DNA of 64,000 nt from 66-474 sp040388785 (GCA_040388785.1 JAZKBD010000003.1:1-64000), one strand, 5' to 3'. Positions 36,642 through 45,802 are shown, counted from the stretch's first letter. The notes: generated by a model from the letters alone, not told the origin. Translations and numbers: made by a program.

Positions 36642-38117
36642 GTGCTTGACCAGAACAAATTCGAAGCGCTCGTCCGCGAGGGCCACAACCGCATTCCGCT
36701 GGTGCGCGAGGTGCTGTCGGACCTCGACACGCCGCTGTCGGTGTACCTGAAACTCGCCGACGGTCCATACACCTTCCTCCTGGAATCGGTCGAAGGCGGC
36801 GCGAATTGGGGGCGCTATTCGATCATTGGATTGCCGGCGCGGCGCATCTTCAGTTTCCGCGCGCACACGCTTTCGGTGATCGAGGATGGCGCGGTCGTCG
36901 AAACCCGCGAAGTGGACGATCCGCTCGCCGAGGTCGAACGCCTGCGCGAGCACTATCGCGTGCCGCATTTGCCGGACCTGCCGGCTTTCACTGGCGGACT
37001 GGTCGGTTACTTCGGGTTCGAAACCGTCGGCTACGCCGAACCGCGCCTCGCGAACTGGGATCGCCCCGACGAACTCGGCACGCCCGACATTCTGCTGGTG
37101 CTGGCCGAGGAGGTCGCGGTATTCGACAACCTGATGGGCCGCCTGTACCTGATCGTGCATGCCGATCCGTCGCGTCCGCACGCGTATGCCCGTGCGCAGC
37201 GGCGGCTGGATGCGCTGGCGCACCATCTGCGCCAGGGCGGTGCGGCTTATCCGCAGCCCACGCACGGCGCGGTGCTGGACGAGCGCGACTTCAAATCGTC
37301 GTTCACGAAAGAAGCGTTCGAGGCGATGGTGGAACGCTGCAAGGAATACATCCGCGCCGGCGACGTGTTCCAGGTCGTGCCTTCGCAGCGTCTCAGCACC
37401 GGTTTCAACGCGAGGCCGGTGGACGTGTACCGCGCGTTGCGCGCATTGAATCCCTCGCCGTACATGTACTTCTTCGACCTAGGCGAAACCCAGATCGTCG
37501 GTTCGTCGCCGGAAATCCTGGCGCGATTGAAGGACGGCAAGGTCATCGTGCGTCCGCTTGCCGGCACCCGCAAACGCGGTGCGACGCCCGAGCAAGACGC
37601 GGCGCTGGAAAAGGAATTGCTGGCCGATCCCAAGGAACGCGCCGAGCACCTGATGCTGATCGACCTCGGCCGCAACGACATCGGTCGCATCAGCGAAACC
37701 GGCACGGTCGAAGTCAGCGATTCGTTCGCGATCGAACGCTACTCGCACGTGATGCACATCGTCTCGCAGGTGCAGGGCAAGGTACGCCCGGGCACCAGCT
37801 ACATGGACGTGCTGCGCGCGACGTTCCCAGCCGGCACGCTGTCCGGCGCGCCCAAGATCCGCGCCATCGAGATCATCCAGCAATTGGAACCATTCAAGCG
37901 CAACATCTACGCCGGCGCGATCGGCTGGATCGGCTGGTGGGGCGACGCCGACACCGCCATTGCGATCCGCACCGCCGTGATCCAGGACGGCCGTCTGCAC
38001 GTGCAGGCCGGCGCCGGCATCGTCTACGACTCCGATCCCGCCGCCGAGTGGGAAGAAACCATGAGCAAGGGGCGCGCGCTGTTCCGCGCGGTCGCGCAGG
38101 CGGTCAGGGGACTTTGA
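36642..38117 (+). CDS. trpE: anthranilate synthase component I
   Basis: This 491-residue enzyme converts chorismate and ammonia to anthranilate, the first step of tryptophan synthesis. The N-terminal LLES motif (TFLLESVEGG) is part of the tryptophan feedback site. The catalytic half contains PSPYMYFFDLG, VRPLAGTRKRGATPEQD, DLGRNDIGRI and PAGTLSGAPKIRA. The start is GTG, preceded by AAGGA. The glutaminase subunit trpG lies 1.1 kb further on, separated by an oppositely oriented peptidase gene. I see no leader peptide with tandem Trp codons, so attenuation is not evident. Confidence 0.96.
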   Translation: MLDQNKFEALVREGHNRIPLVREVLSDLDTPLSVYLKLADGPYTFLLESVEGGANWGRYSIIGLPARRIFSFRAHTLSVIEDGAVVETREVDDPLAEVERLREHYRVPHLPDLPAFTGGLVGYFGFETVGYAEPRLANWDRPDELGTPDILLVLAEEVAVFDNLMGRLYLIVHADPSRPHAYARAQRRLDALAHHLRQGGAAYPQPTHGAVLDERDFKSSFTKEAFEAMVERCKEYIRAGDVFQVVPSQRLSTGFNARPVDVYRALRALNPSPYMYFFDLGETQIVGSSPEILARLKDGKVIVRPLAGTRKRGATPEQDAALEKELLADPKERAEHLMLIDLGRNDIGRISETGTVEVSDSFAIERYSHVMHIVSQVQGKVRPGTSYMDVLRATFPAGTLSGAPKIRAIEIIQQLEPFKRNIYAGAIGWIGWWGDADTAIAIRTAVIQDGRLHVQAGAGIVYDSDPAAEWEETMSKGRALFRAVAQAVRGL

Positions 38118-38151
38118 CCCGCTGTGTATCAGCCCCGAGAAACGCATCGCG

Positions 38152-39183
38152 CTACTTGGCGGGTTCGTTGCCGATCCTGTGCACCGCGGCGTAGAAGCGC
38201 GTCCAGTCGCCGTCGCACTGCTTGAACAGTGCCGCGAACGCGGGCACGCCACGATCGTACAGTCCGAACGGCAGCAGCTTGGCGTTGTTGAGCGGCGTGT
38301 CGAACCAGTGGTCGTACTCCGCGTTGCCGTGCCATGCGGCGTCGCGCAGGTGTTGGTAGTCGCGCTGCATTTCCGCAAACGTTTGCGCCTTGCGCTTGCG
38401 CTTGACCGCATCTGGAAGATTGCTGGCGTACAACGTCTTCAGCTTGTGGCGCGTCGCCAGCACCAGTCGGGTGAACTGCCGGCGCCGCTCGGCTTCCGAC
38501 GGGTCCGGCGGCGGTAGATGGTTGTCGGCGTGCCACTGGCGCAGGCCTTCGCGCTGCACGAAGGTCGCGAATGATTCGTTGAAGGCCGTGTCGCCCTTGA
38601 CGTAGAACTGCTGGTGGGCGAGTTCGTGGAAGATCGTGCCGATCATCTCGTCTTCGTTCCAGCGGTCCATGGTGCTGAGCAGCGGATCGGCGAAATGGCC
38701 GAGCGTCGAATATGCCGGCACGCCGCCGATCCAGACGTCGTCGCCTTGTTGTCTCAGCCTGGCCGCCAAGGCCTCGGCACGATCATGTTGATAGAAACCC
38801 TGGTAGGCGACACAGCCCGCAAACAGGAAGCAATGCTCCACCGGTTGCAATGACAGCGCGGGCGTCGCGAACACGTTCCACATCACGAACGGGCGATGGA
38901 TGTCGGCGTAGCTGGTGTAACTCTTGTTGCGCGGCAGTTTCAGCGTGTCGGAGGCGAACGCGCGGGCGCGCAGCGCCAGTTGCAGTCGCCTGCGCAATGC
39001 CGGATCGGCATGAGGATCTGCGATCACCCGCCCGATCGGAACCCTTGCGCGCAGCACGGCCATTTCGCCCGCGGCCAAGTGCGCGTAATAGCCGATCGTG
39101 GAGCAGCCAGAGAACGCAGTGCTGACGCCCGCCAGCGCCAGCGCGCGCGCGATCGTCTTGTAACGGCGGCGAGGCGCGTTCAC
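38152..39183 (-). CDS. lipoprotein aminopeptidase-like zinc protease
   Basis: This 343-residue protein has a lipoprotein signal (lipobox VSTAFSGC, Cys near residue 27) and the gluzincin motif HELAHQ at about 186, with the third ligand probably the Glu in NESFATFVQREG. This is the predicted aminopeptidase family (COG4324-like). It probably acts on peptides in the periplasm, anchored to a membrane. The start is taken as GTG with GGAAAGAAG upstream, avoiding overlap with the divergent trpG; ATG codons at 39228-39246 would overlap trpG. It lies between trpE and trpG on the opposite strand. Confidence 0.82.
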   Translation of the reverse strand: MNAPRRRYKTIARALALAGVSTAFSGCSTIGYYAHLAAGEMAVLRARVPIGRVIADPHADPALRRRLQLALRARAFASDTLKLPRNKSYTSYADIHRPFVMWNVFATPALSLQPVEHCFLFAGCVAYQGFYQHDRAEALAARLRQQGDDVWIGGVPAYSTLGHFADPLLSTMDRWNEDEMIGTIFHELAHQQFYVKGDTAFNESFATFVQREGLRQWHADNHLPPPDPSEAERRRQFTRLVLATRHKLKTLYASNLPDAVKRKRKAQTFAEMQRDYQHLRDAAWHGNAEYDHWFDTPLNNAKLLPFGLYDRGVPAFAALFKQCDGDWTRFYAAVHRIGNEPAK

Positions 39184-39226
39184 ACTTGCGCTTCTTTCCG
39201 GGCGAACCGGTTTCGAATGGACGGGC

Positions 39227-39823
39227 ATGCTGCTGCTCATCGACAACTATGACAGCTTCACGTTCAATCTTGCACAGTATCTGGGCGAGCTCGGGCAGGA
39301 CGTGAAGGTGCTGCGCAATGACGCCGTGGACGTCGCCGGCATCCGCGCGCTGAATCCCGAGCGCATCGTGATTTCGCCGGGACCGGGCACCCCAGACCAG
39401 GCGGGCATCTCACTGGAGCTGATCCGCGAACTTGCCGGTGCGATTCCGATCCTGGGCGTGTGCCTCGGCCATCAGGCGATCGGGCAGGCGTTCGGCGGCA
39501 AGGTGATCCGCGCGAAGGAAATCATGCACGGCAAGACCTCGCCGATCCGGCATCGCGGCGCCGGCGTGTTCGCAGGCCTTGCCGATCCGTTCGAGGCCAC
39601 GCGTTACCACTCGCTGGTGATCGAGCGCGCGGGCCTGCCGGAATGCCTCGACATCACCGCATGGACCGAACACCCGGACGGTTCGTTCGACGAGATCATG
39701 GGTTTGCGGCACAAGGCGCTGGCGGTCGAGGGCGTGCAGTTCCATCCCGAATCGATCCTGACCCGCAGCGGCCACGACCTGCTGCGCAATTTCCTTGGGC
39801 AAGCCTTGCCGAAGGCGGCATGA
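39227..39823 (+). CDS. trpG: anthranilate synthase component II (glutamine amidotransferase)
   Basis: This 198-residue class I glutaminase feeds ammonia to TrpE. The N-terminus LLLIDNYDSFTFNLAQYLGEL is the family signature. The catalytic Cys is in GVCLGHQAIGQAFGG and the His/Glu pair in QFHPESILT. Its stop overlaps the trpD start. It could double as PabA for folate synthesis, as in many bacteria with a single gene. Confidence 0.95.
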   Translation: MLLLIDNYDSFTFNLAQYLGELGQDVKVLRNDAVDVAGIRALNPERIVISPGPGTPDQAGISLELIRELAGAIPILGVCLGHQAIGQAFGGKVIRAKEIMHGKTSPIRHRGAGVFAGLADPFEATRYHSLVIERAGLPECLDITAWTEHPDGSFDEIMGLRHKALAVEGVQFHPESILTRSGHDLLRNFLGQALPKAA

Positions 39824-40866
39824 ACATGCCCATCACGCCGCACCAAGCGCTGCAGCGCACGATCGAGCATCGCGAGATCTTCCACGACGAGATGATCGAC
39901 CTGATGCGCCAGATCATGCGCGGTGAAGTGTCGCCCGCGATGACGGCTGCGATCCTGACGGGGCTGCGTGTGAAGAAGGAAACCGTGGGCGAGATCGCGG
40001 GCGCCGCGACGGTGATGCGCGAGCTGGCCGAACGCGTCACGGTGTCCGCACATCCGCACATGCTGGACATCGTGGGCACCGGCGGCGACGGCGCGCACAG
40101 CTTCAACATTTCCACCGCGTCGATGTTCGTCGCGGCGGCTGTTGGTGCGCACATCGCCAAGCATGGCAATCGCGGCGTGTCGTCCTCGTCGGGCAGCGCG
40201 GACGTGCTGGAGGCTTTGGGCGCGAAGATCGATCTCGGTCCGCAACAGGTCGCGCGCTGCATCGATGAGACCGGGATCGGCTTCATGTTCGCGCCGCGCT
40301 TCCATCCCGCGATGAAGGCGGTGGCGCCGGTGCGCCGTGAGCTGGGCGTGCGCACGCTGTTCAACATCCTTGGGCCGCTCACCAATCCGGCGAATGCGCC
40401 AAATATCCTGATGGGTGTGTTCCATCCCGATCTCGTCGGCATCCAGGTGCGCGTGTTGCAGCGTTTGGGCGTCGAGCGCGCGCTGGTGGTGCACGGCAAG
40501 GATGGGCTGGACGAAATTTCGCTGGGCGGCGCCACGCTGGTCGGCGAATTGCGCGACGGCACCGTGCACGAATACGAAATCGAGCCGGAGCAGTTCGGCA
40601 TTCCGATGGCGTCCAGCCGCAATCTGCGCGTCGCGGACGCCGGCGAATCCAAGGCGATGCTGCTGCACGTACTGGACGGAGCCGATGGTGTCGCGCGCAA
40701 TATCGTGCTGCTGAATGCCGGCGCCGCGTTGTACGCGGCCGGTATCGCGGCATCGATCCCGGACGGCATCGGACGCGCCGGGCGCGCGATCGACGACGGT
40801 TCCGCGCGCCGCAAGCTCGATCGATTTGTCCAAGCTACGCAAGTGCTGGCCGCGCAACCGGCATGA
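39820..40866 (+). CDS. trpD: anthranilate phosphoribosyltransferase
   Basis: This 348-residue enzyme transfers phosphoribose from PRPP to anthranilate. It has the phosphate-binding GTGGDGAHSFNIST, KHGNRGVSSSSGSADVLEA and FNILGPLTNPAN. The ATG overlaps the trpG stop (ATGA), with AAGG upstream, and its own stop overlaps trpC the same way, so trpGDC form one coupled operon. Confidence 0.96.
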   Translation: MNMPITPHQALQRTIEHREIFHDEMIDLMRQIMRGEVSPAMTAAILTGLRVKKETVGEIAGAATVMRELAERVTVSAHPHMLDIVGTGGDGAHSFNISTASMFVAAAVGAHIAKHGNRGVSSSSGSADVLEALGAKIDLGPQQVARCIDETGIGFMFAPRFHPAMKAVAPVRRELGVRTLFNILGPLTNPANAPNILMGVFHPDLVGIQVRVLQRLGVERALVVHGKDGLDEISLGGATLVGELRDGTVHEYEIEPEQFGIPMASSRNLRVADAGESKAMLLHVLDGADGVARNIVLLNAGAALYAAGIAASIPDGIGRAGRAIDDGSARRKLDRFVQATQVLAAQPA

Positions 40867-41666
40867 ACGACATCCTGCAAACCATCCTTGCGCGCAAGCG
40901 CGAGGAAATCGCGGATCGCAAGGCACGCGTGTCGGTTGCAGAATTGCGTGCACGCAATGCGGACGCGCCGCCAGCGCGTGGCTTCGCCGCGGCGCTGCGC
41001 AAGCGCACCGAGGCCGGTAAGGCAGCGGTGATTGCGGAAATCAAGAAAGCGAGCCCCTCCAAAGGGCTGATCCGGGCCGATTTCGATCCCGCAGCGATCG
41101 CGCGCAGCTACGAAAAGGGTGATGCGACCTGTTTGTCGGTGCTGACCGACGTGGATTTCTTCCAGGGCAGCGATGCATACGTGCGTGAAGCACGCGATGC
41201 ATGTTCGCTGCCCGTGCTGCGCAAGGATTTCACCGTCGATGTGTACCAGGTGCAGGAGGCGCGCGCGATCGGCGCCGACGCGATCCTGCTGATTGCGGCG
41301 GCATTGGACAACGCCGCGCTGGTGAACCTGCACGCGCTGGCCATCGAATGCCAACTGGATGTATTGGTCGAGGTCCACAACGCGGTCGACCTGCAACGTG
41401 CGCTGATGCTGACGAACCCGCCGCGTACGTTGATCGGGATCAACAATCGCGATCTGCGCACCTTCGAGACCCGCATTGAAACCACGCTGCTGCTACGCGA
41501 CGATGCGCCGCGCGATCGCCTACTGGTAACGGAAAGCGGCATTGCCACGCGCGAGGATGTCGCGCGCTTGCGGGCGGCCGGCGTGGATGCGTTCCTGGTC
41601 GGCGAAACCTGCATGCGAGCGGACGATCCGGGCGCGGAATTGGCGCGGTTGTTCGCCGGAGCGTGA
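40863..41666 (+). CDS. trpC: indole-3-glycerol-phosphate synthase
   Basis: This 267-residue TIM-barrel enzyme closes the indole ring. It opens NDILQTILARKREEIADRKAR and has VIAEIKKASPSKGLIR, FFQGSDAYV, LRKDFTVDVYQVQEAR and GINNRDLRTFE. It is the monofunctional form, not fused to TrpF. The ATG overlaps the trpD stop. It is followed by a HAD phosphatase gene. Confidence 0.96.
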   Translation: MNDILQTILARKREEIADRKARVSVAELRARNADAPPARGFAAALRKRTEAGKAAVIAEIKKASPSKGLIRADFDPAAIARSYEKGDATCLSVLTDVDFFQGSDAYVREARDACSLPVLRKDFTVDVYQVQEARAIGADAILLIAAALDNAALVNLHALAIECQLDVLVEVHNAVDLQRALMLTNPPRTLIGINNRDLRTFETRIETTLLLRDDAPRDRLLVTESGIATREDVARLRAAGVDAFLVGETCMRADDPGAELARLFAGA

Positions 41667-41668
41667 CG

Positions 41669-42340
41669 ATGGAACAGGGGGCACCGAACGCAGCGCAGCG
41701 AATCGTGCTGTTCGATTTCGACGGCGTGTTGATACGCGGCGACACGTTCGCGATGTTCATGCGTGACCGTTACGGCCGGGATCGCTGGCGCAAGGGACTG
41801 GTCTTGCTGCTCGGACCATGGTTCCTGTTGATGTTGCCATTTTCGCACCGTCGCGTGCTGCGCTCGCTGGTGCATCTCGGCCTGCTCGGATTGAGCGAGG
41901 CGCGCTATCGGGATCAGGCGCAGGCGTTCGCGACGGCGCTGGTGCGCCAGCCCGGACGCTTCTGCCGGGAAGGCTTGGCCGTGCTGCGGCGGCATCAGGC
42001 AGCGGGCGACCGCATCGTGATCGTCACGGGTTGCGAGGAGTCGCTGGTGTGCCGCGTGCTGGCCGAGCTCCGTGTCACGAATGTCGAAGTGCTGGCGTCG
42101 CGGCTGCGCGCGAGCCGATTCGGCATGCGCACGGACTGGCACAACGTCGGCCGGCGCAAGGTGGAGTTGCTGGCACAGCACGGCATCGACGCGTGGCAAT
42201 TGGCCTACAGCGATTCCTGCCAGGATATGCCCATGCTGGCGCTGGCCAGCGAAGCGGTGTTGGTCAACGCCACGCCCAAGCTGTGCAAGCGCGTGGAAAA
42301 AGCGTTGGGGCGGACCGTCGCGCGCGTGGAGTGGCACTGA
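41669..42340 (+). CDS. HAD-superfamily phosphatase
   Basis: This 223-residue hydrolase has the nucleophile motif FDFDGVLIRGDT, motif II IVIVTG, and the acidic motif SDSCQDMPML. The cap is helical and includes a hydrophobic stretch (LVLLLGPWFLLMLPF) that may associate with the membrane, as in PgpC-type phosphatidylglycerophosphatases or phosphoserine phosphatase-like HAD-IB enzymes. ATG 41669 is preferred because GGAG lies seven bases upstream; a GTG six bases earlier overlaps the trpC stop. The substrate is not established. It is convergent with clp. Confidence 0.8.
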   Translation: MEQGAPNAAQRIVLFDFDGVLIRGDTFAMFMRDRYGRDRWRKGLVLLLGPWFLLMLPFSHRRVLRSLVHLGLLGLSEARYRDQAQAFATALVRQPGRFCREGLAVLRRHQAAGDRIVIVTGCEESLVCRVLAELRVTNVEVLASRLRASRFGMRTDWHNVGRRKVELLAQHGIDAWQLAYSDSCQDMPMLALASEAVLVNATPKLCKRVEKALGRTVARVEWH

Positions 42341-42352
42341 TGGTGGGCAAGC

Positions 42353-43048
42353 TCACCTCGTTCCTTTGACCACGATCGTTTTCCCGGCAACATCGATGCC
42401 GCCGTCGGTCTCGAGCTGTTTCAGCACGCGGCCCGCCATTTCGCGCGAGCAGCCCACGATACGCGAAAGCTCCTGCCGCGAGATGCGTATCTGCGTGCCG
42501 TCCGGGTGAGTCATCGCGTCGGGCTCCTGACAGAGGTCAAGCAGCGTGCGCGCGATCCGGTTGGTGACGTCCATGAAGGCCATCCGGCTGACCTGGCGCG
42601 ACGTGCGCAGCAGCCGATGCGTCAATTGCAGGCCGATCGCGAACAACACGCGCGGGCAGTCTTCGCGCAGCGGGCCGGCAAACAACTGGAACAGCTTGTC
42701 GTAACCGATCTCGGCCAGCTCGCAGGTGCTGCGCGTGCGGATCAGCACTTCGCGCTGTGCCTGCTCGACGAACAGCCCCATTTCCCCGATGAACTCGCCG
42801 CGATTGATGTAGGCGAGGATCAGCTCGCGGCCCTGTTCGTCTTCGCTGCAAACGGTGACCGAACCATCGATCACATAGAACAAGGTATTGGCGGGATCGC
42901 CCGGCCGGAGGATGGCTGTCTTGCCGGGATAGCGGCGGCGATGACACTGTTCCAACAGCCGCTGCATCGCTGCGGGGTCGGGCGCAAGCATCGGAGGAGC
43001 CAGCGACCGTTCGTAGACTTGCTGGAGGAGGTAGCGCAATTCAGACAT
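42353..43048 (-). CDS. clp: Clp, Crp-like transcription regulator
   Basis: This 231-residue Crp/Fnr-family regulator has a cyclic-nucleotide-binding domain (about 25-140, with NRGEFIGEMGLFVEQAQREVLIRT), a long dimer helix and a C-terminal helix-turn-helix (ISRQELSRIVGCSREMAGRVLKQLE). In the ligand loop, the Arg-Ser-Ala typical of cAMP-binding Crp is replaced by QREVLIRT, as in Xanthomonas Clp, whose DNA binding is blocked by c-di-GMP. The position between the trp genes and speD also matches Xanthomonas, and this is the basis of the symbol. The start is the ATG giving MSELRYLL. In Xanthomonas it controls virulence, extracellular enzymes and motility; here that is inference. Confidence 0.9.
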   Translation of the reverse strand: MSELRYLLQQVYERSLAPPMLAPDPAAMQRLLEQCHRRRYPGKTAILRPGDPANTLFYVIDGSVTVCSEDEQGRELILAYINRGEFIGEMGLFVEQAQREVLIRTRSTCELAEIGYDKLFQLFAGPLREDCPRVLFAIGLQLTHRLLRTSRQVSRMAFMDVTNRIARTLLDLCQEPDAMTHPDGTQIRISRQELSRIVGCSREMAGRVLKQLETDGGIDVAGKTIVVKGTR

Positions 43049-43066
43049 TGGGTCTTTGCACTGCGT

Positions 43067-43081
43067 CACACTTTTCGTGTG
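43067..43081. promoter_or_regulatory. inverted repeat CACAC-N5-GTGTG upstream of clp
   Basis: The palindrome lies 19 bases before the clp start and next to a -10-like TAGACT (minus strand, 43084-43089). It could be an autoregulatory site, although it differs from the TGTGA-N6-TCACA Crp/Clp consensus. In the 202-base divergent space up to speD I see no other strong signal. Confidence 0.3.
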
Positions 43082-43250
43082 CGAGTCTAGCACCTTTGCG
43101 AGAATTTACACACATTACCAGAGAGAAAGCCCGAAAGGATGCGTCGGCAGCCACTTTCCCGCATACTTTGCGTTTTCCTGCCCGATGCGCGCGACGGGTG
43201 CCGGCCCGCCGCGCGTGAATTCGTTTCCACCTGTTTTCGAGGATACTGCC

Positions 43251-44036
43251 GTGGTCAAGCCGCTGCCCCGCTTGAAGCTGCAGGGGTTCAACAACCTCAC
43301 CAAGGCACTCAGCTTCAATATCTACGACATCTGCTACGCGGTGACCAAGGACCAGCGCGACCGCTACATCGACTACATCGATGAAGCCTACGACGCCGAT
43401 CGCCTGACCCAGATCCTCACCGACGTGGCCGACATCATCGGCGCGAACATCCTCAACATCGCGCGGCAGGACTACGACCCCGAGGGCGCGTCGGTGACGA
43501 TGCTGATTTCCGAGCATCCGGTGGTCGACAGGCTCGGCAAGGACGTGATTTCCGACGCCGTCGTCGCGCACATGGACAAGTCGCACATCACCGTGCACAC
43601 CTATCCGGAAACGCATCCGCACAACGGCATCGCAACCTTCCGCGCCGATATCGACGTCGCGACGTGCGGGGTGATTTCGCCGTTGAAAGCGTTGAATTAC
43701 CTGATCGACAGCTTCGAATCGGACATCGTGACGATGGACTACCGTGTGCGCGGCTTCACCCGCGACATCCACGGCAAGAAGCACTACATCGACCACAAGA
43801 TCAACTCGATCCAGGATTACCTGGCCAAGCACATCCGCCAGAAGTACGAGATGTTCGACGTCAACGTGTATCAGGAAAACATGTTCCACACCAAGATGCA
43901 CGTGAAGGACTTCGATCTGGACACCTATCTGTTCGAGGCCCACGCGGACGATCTGTCATTCAAGGATCGCCAGCGCATTGAAGCGCTGCTGAAGCGGGAG
44001 ATCGAGGAATTGTTCCACGGGCGGAATCTGATGTAG
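43251..44036 (+). CDS. speD: S-adenosylmethionine decarboxylase proenzyme
   Basis: This 261-residue proenzyme cleaves itself to create a pyruvoyl group and then decarboxylates SAM for spermidine synthesis. The processing site is Lys-Ser at residues 110-111 in HMDKSHITVHTYPETH, matching the E. coli type. The start is GTG (VVKPLPRLKLQGFNNL), with GAGG upstream. Other family blocks are ALSFNIYDICYA and DYRVRGFTRDIHGKKHYID. It converges on coq7. Confidence 0.95.
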   Translation: MVKPLPRLKLQGFNNLTKALSFNIYDICYAVTKDQRDRYIDYIDEAYDADRLTQILTDVADIIGANILNIARQDYDPEGASVTMLISEHPVVDRLGKDVISDAVVAHMDKSHITVHTYPETHPHNGIATFRADIDVATCGVISPLKALNYLIDSFESDIVTMDYRVRGFTRDIHGKKHYIDHKINSIQDYLAKHIRQKYEMFDVNVYQENMFHTKMHVKDFDLDTYLFEAHADDLSFKDRQRIEALLKREIEELFHGRNLM

Positions 44037-44048
44037 GGGTGCACCGTG

Positions 44049-44088
44049 CGCGACCGGCCGAGGTCGCGGGTGTGGCCCGCTCCTACAG
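44049..44088 (-). repeat. short dispersed repeat TGTAGGAGCGGGCC type
   Basis: On the minus strand the coq7 stop codon lies in CTGTAGGAGCGGGCCACACC, continuing CGCGACCTCGGCC. This is the familiar short intergenic repeat of Pseudomonadales and Xanthomonadales, usually with a GCGAC/GTCGC hairpin. The repeat begins at or inside the stop codon of coq7. Confidence 0.6.
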
Positions 44089-44730
44089 GCGGTACGCCAC
44101 GGTTTTCATCACCGCTGACGCGCCACGCATCAGGCGGGGGATCGGGAACGGAAGTCTTGCGCCGCCGCGCGCCCGCGCGTTGTCGGCGTGGCGCGCTTCG
44201 TCGGTTTGCATGGTTTCCAAGATGACGCGCGAGCGCGTGTCGGCCTTCGGCAACCGCTCGAGGTGTTCGCCGAGATGGGCCTCGACTTGGCGCTCGGTTT
44301 CGACCACGAAGCCAAGGCTCCAACGATCGCCGGCCAGGGCCGCCAACGCGCCGATCGCGAAACTGCCGGCGTACCACAGCGGATTGAACAGACTGGGGCG
44401 GTCGTCCAGTTCACGCAGCCGCTCCGCGCACCACGCCAGGTGATCGGTTTCCTCCGCGGCCGCGGCTTGCAGGTGCGTACGCGTGGCGGGGTCGCGCGCC
44501 AGCGCAGCCTGCCCGTCGTACAGTGCCTGCGCACAGACTTCACCCGTGTGGTTCACGCGCATCAGGCCGGCCGCGTGGCGACGCTGCGCGGCGTCCAGGT
44601 CGGGCAACGGCAACGGGCTGCCCGGCGAGGCGCGGGCCGCGACCGGGACTCCCGCGACCGTGTCCAAGGCGCGTTGCGCGCCGGCTAGGATGCGATCGAC
44701 CGGAGAAGGATGGCGAATGTCCGTATGCAT
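44083..44730 (-). CDS. coq7: 2-polyprenyl-3-methyl-6-methoxy-1,4-benzoquinol hydroxylase
   Basis: This 215-residue di-iron monooxygenase adds the last ring hydroxyl in ubiquinone synthesis. The four-helix ferritin-like core carries the iron ligands in RVNHTGEVCAQALY, AEETDHLAWCAERL, VETERQVEAHL and DEARHADNAR. The hydrophobic helix WYAGSFAIGALAAL is typical for membrane-surface binding. The start MHTDIRHPSPVDR is chosen to match family length; an ATG three codons earlier is equally possible. It occupies the position between speD and rplM. Confidence 0.93.
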   Translation of the reverse strand: MHTDIRHPSPVDRILAGAQRALDTVAGVPVAARASPGSPLPLPDLDAAQRRHAAGLMRVNHTGEVCAQALYDGQAALARDPATRTHLQAAAAEETDHLAWCAERLRELDDRPSLFNPLWYAGSFAIGALAALAGDRWSLGFVVETERQVEAHLGEHLERLPKADTRSRVILETMQTDEARHADNARARGGARLPFPIPRLMRGASAVMKTVAYRL

Positions 44731-44975
44731 GGTGTCCATTGTGGCGGATGTGGCGAAAACCGGCATTGAACCGGATGATGTCCTGAGAAGCGGGTTGCGC
44801 CTGAATCCGTCGCTGATCTTCTGCCGCGATTCCTTTTCGCGGACAGGCGGACCTGCTTGCATGGGGCCCTTGAGGCCGGTATCCTAGGCGGTCTTTCGTT
44901 GCTGCCAACCCTTGTCGCGCCTCGTGGCGCGGCTCCGCCTCACGTGCGGATCAGACAATTTTACGGATCGTTCCC

Positions 44976-45404
44976 ATGAAGACGTTCAGCGCCAAGGCCG
45001 AGACGGTCAAGCGTGACTGGCACATCGTCGACGCCAACGGCAAGACCCTCGGCCGGCTGTGTTCGGAAGTCGCGCGTCGCCTGCGCGGCAAGCACAAGCC
45101 CGAGTTCACGCCGCACGTGGACACCGGTGACTACATCGTCGTGGTCAACGCCGAAAAGATCACGGTGACCGGCAACAAGCTGGAAGCGAAGAACTACCAC
45201 CGCTTCACCGGCTATGTCGGCAACCTCAAGACCACCAGTCTGAAGGACATGCTGGCTGCGCATCCCGAGCGCGCGATCGAGATCGCCGTCAAGGGCATGC
45301 TGCCGAAGAACCCGCTGGGCCGCGCGATGTTCCGCAAGCTCAAGGTCTACCGCGGCGCAGAACATCCGCATACCGCTCAGCAGCCCAAGGCGTTGGAGAT
45401 CTGA
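44976..45404 (+). CDS. rplM: 50S ribosomal protein L13
   Basis: This 142-residue ribosomal protein is recognised by MKTFSAKAETVKRDWHIVDA, GKTLGRLCSEVARRLRGKHKP, GMLPKNPLGRAMFRKLKVY and the C-terminal EHPHTAQQPKALEI. It forms the conserved L13-S9 operon with rpsI two bases downstream. The 245 bases before it, up to the coq7 start, hold no gene I can support. Confidence 0.98.
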   Translation: MKTFSAKAETVKRDWHIVDANGKTLGRLCSEVARRLRGKHKPEFTPHVDTGDYIVVVNAEKITVTGNKLEAKNYHRFTGYVGNLKTTSLKDMLAAHPERAIEIAVKGMLPKNPLGRAMFRKLKVYRGAEHPHTAQQPKALEI

Positions 45405-45406
45405 TC

Positions 45407-45802
45407 ATGGTGACCCTGCAACAAAACACCGGCACCGGCCGCCGCAAGACTTCCGCCGCGCGTGTGTTCCTGCGCAAGGGCAGCGGTGCGATCATCGTCA
45501 ATGGCAAGCCACTGGACGAATTTTTCGGACGTGAAACTTCGCGCATGATCGTGCGCCAGCCGTTGGAGCTGACCCAGATGGCCGACAAGTTCGACATCAA
45601 GGTCAACGTGGCCGGCGGCGGCATCACCGGCCAAGCCGGTGCGATCCGCCTCGGCATCGCGCGCGCGCTCGTCGAGTACGACGAAACCCTGAAATCGCCG
45701 CTGCGCCGCGCCGGCTTCATGACCCGCGACGCCCGCGCGGTGGAACGCAAGAAGGTCGGCCTGCACAAGGCACGTCGCGCGACGCAGTTCTCCAAACGCT
45801 GA
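45407..45802 (+). CDS. rpsI: 30S ribosomal protein S9
   Basis: This 131-residue ribosomal protein has the motifs GTGRRKTSAARVFLRKGSG, NVAGGGITGQAGAIRLGIAR, and the C-terminal tail KKVGLHKARRATQFSKR that reaches the P-site tRNA. Two bases separate it from the rplM stop. Downstream lies repeat copy D, then tRNA-Gln. Confidence 0.98.
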   Translation: MVTLQQNTGTGRRKTSAARVFLRKGSGAIIVNGKPLDEFFGRETSRMIVRQPLELTQMADKFDIKVNVAGGGITGQAGAIRLGIARALVEYDETLKSPLRRAGFMTRDARAVERKKVGLHKARRATQFSKR

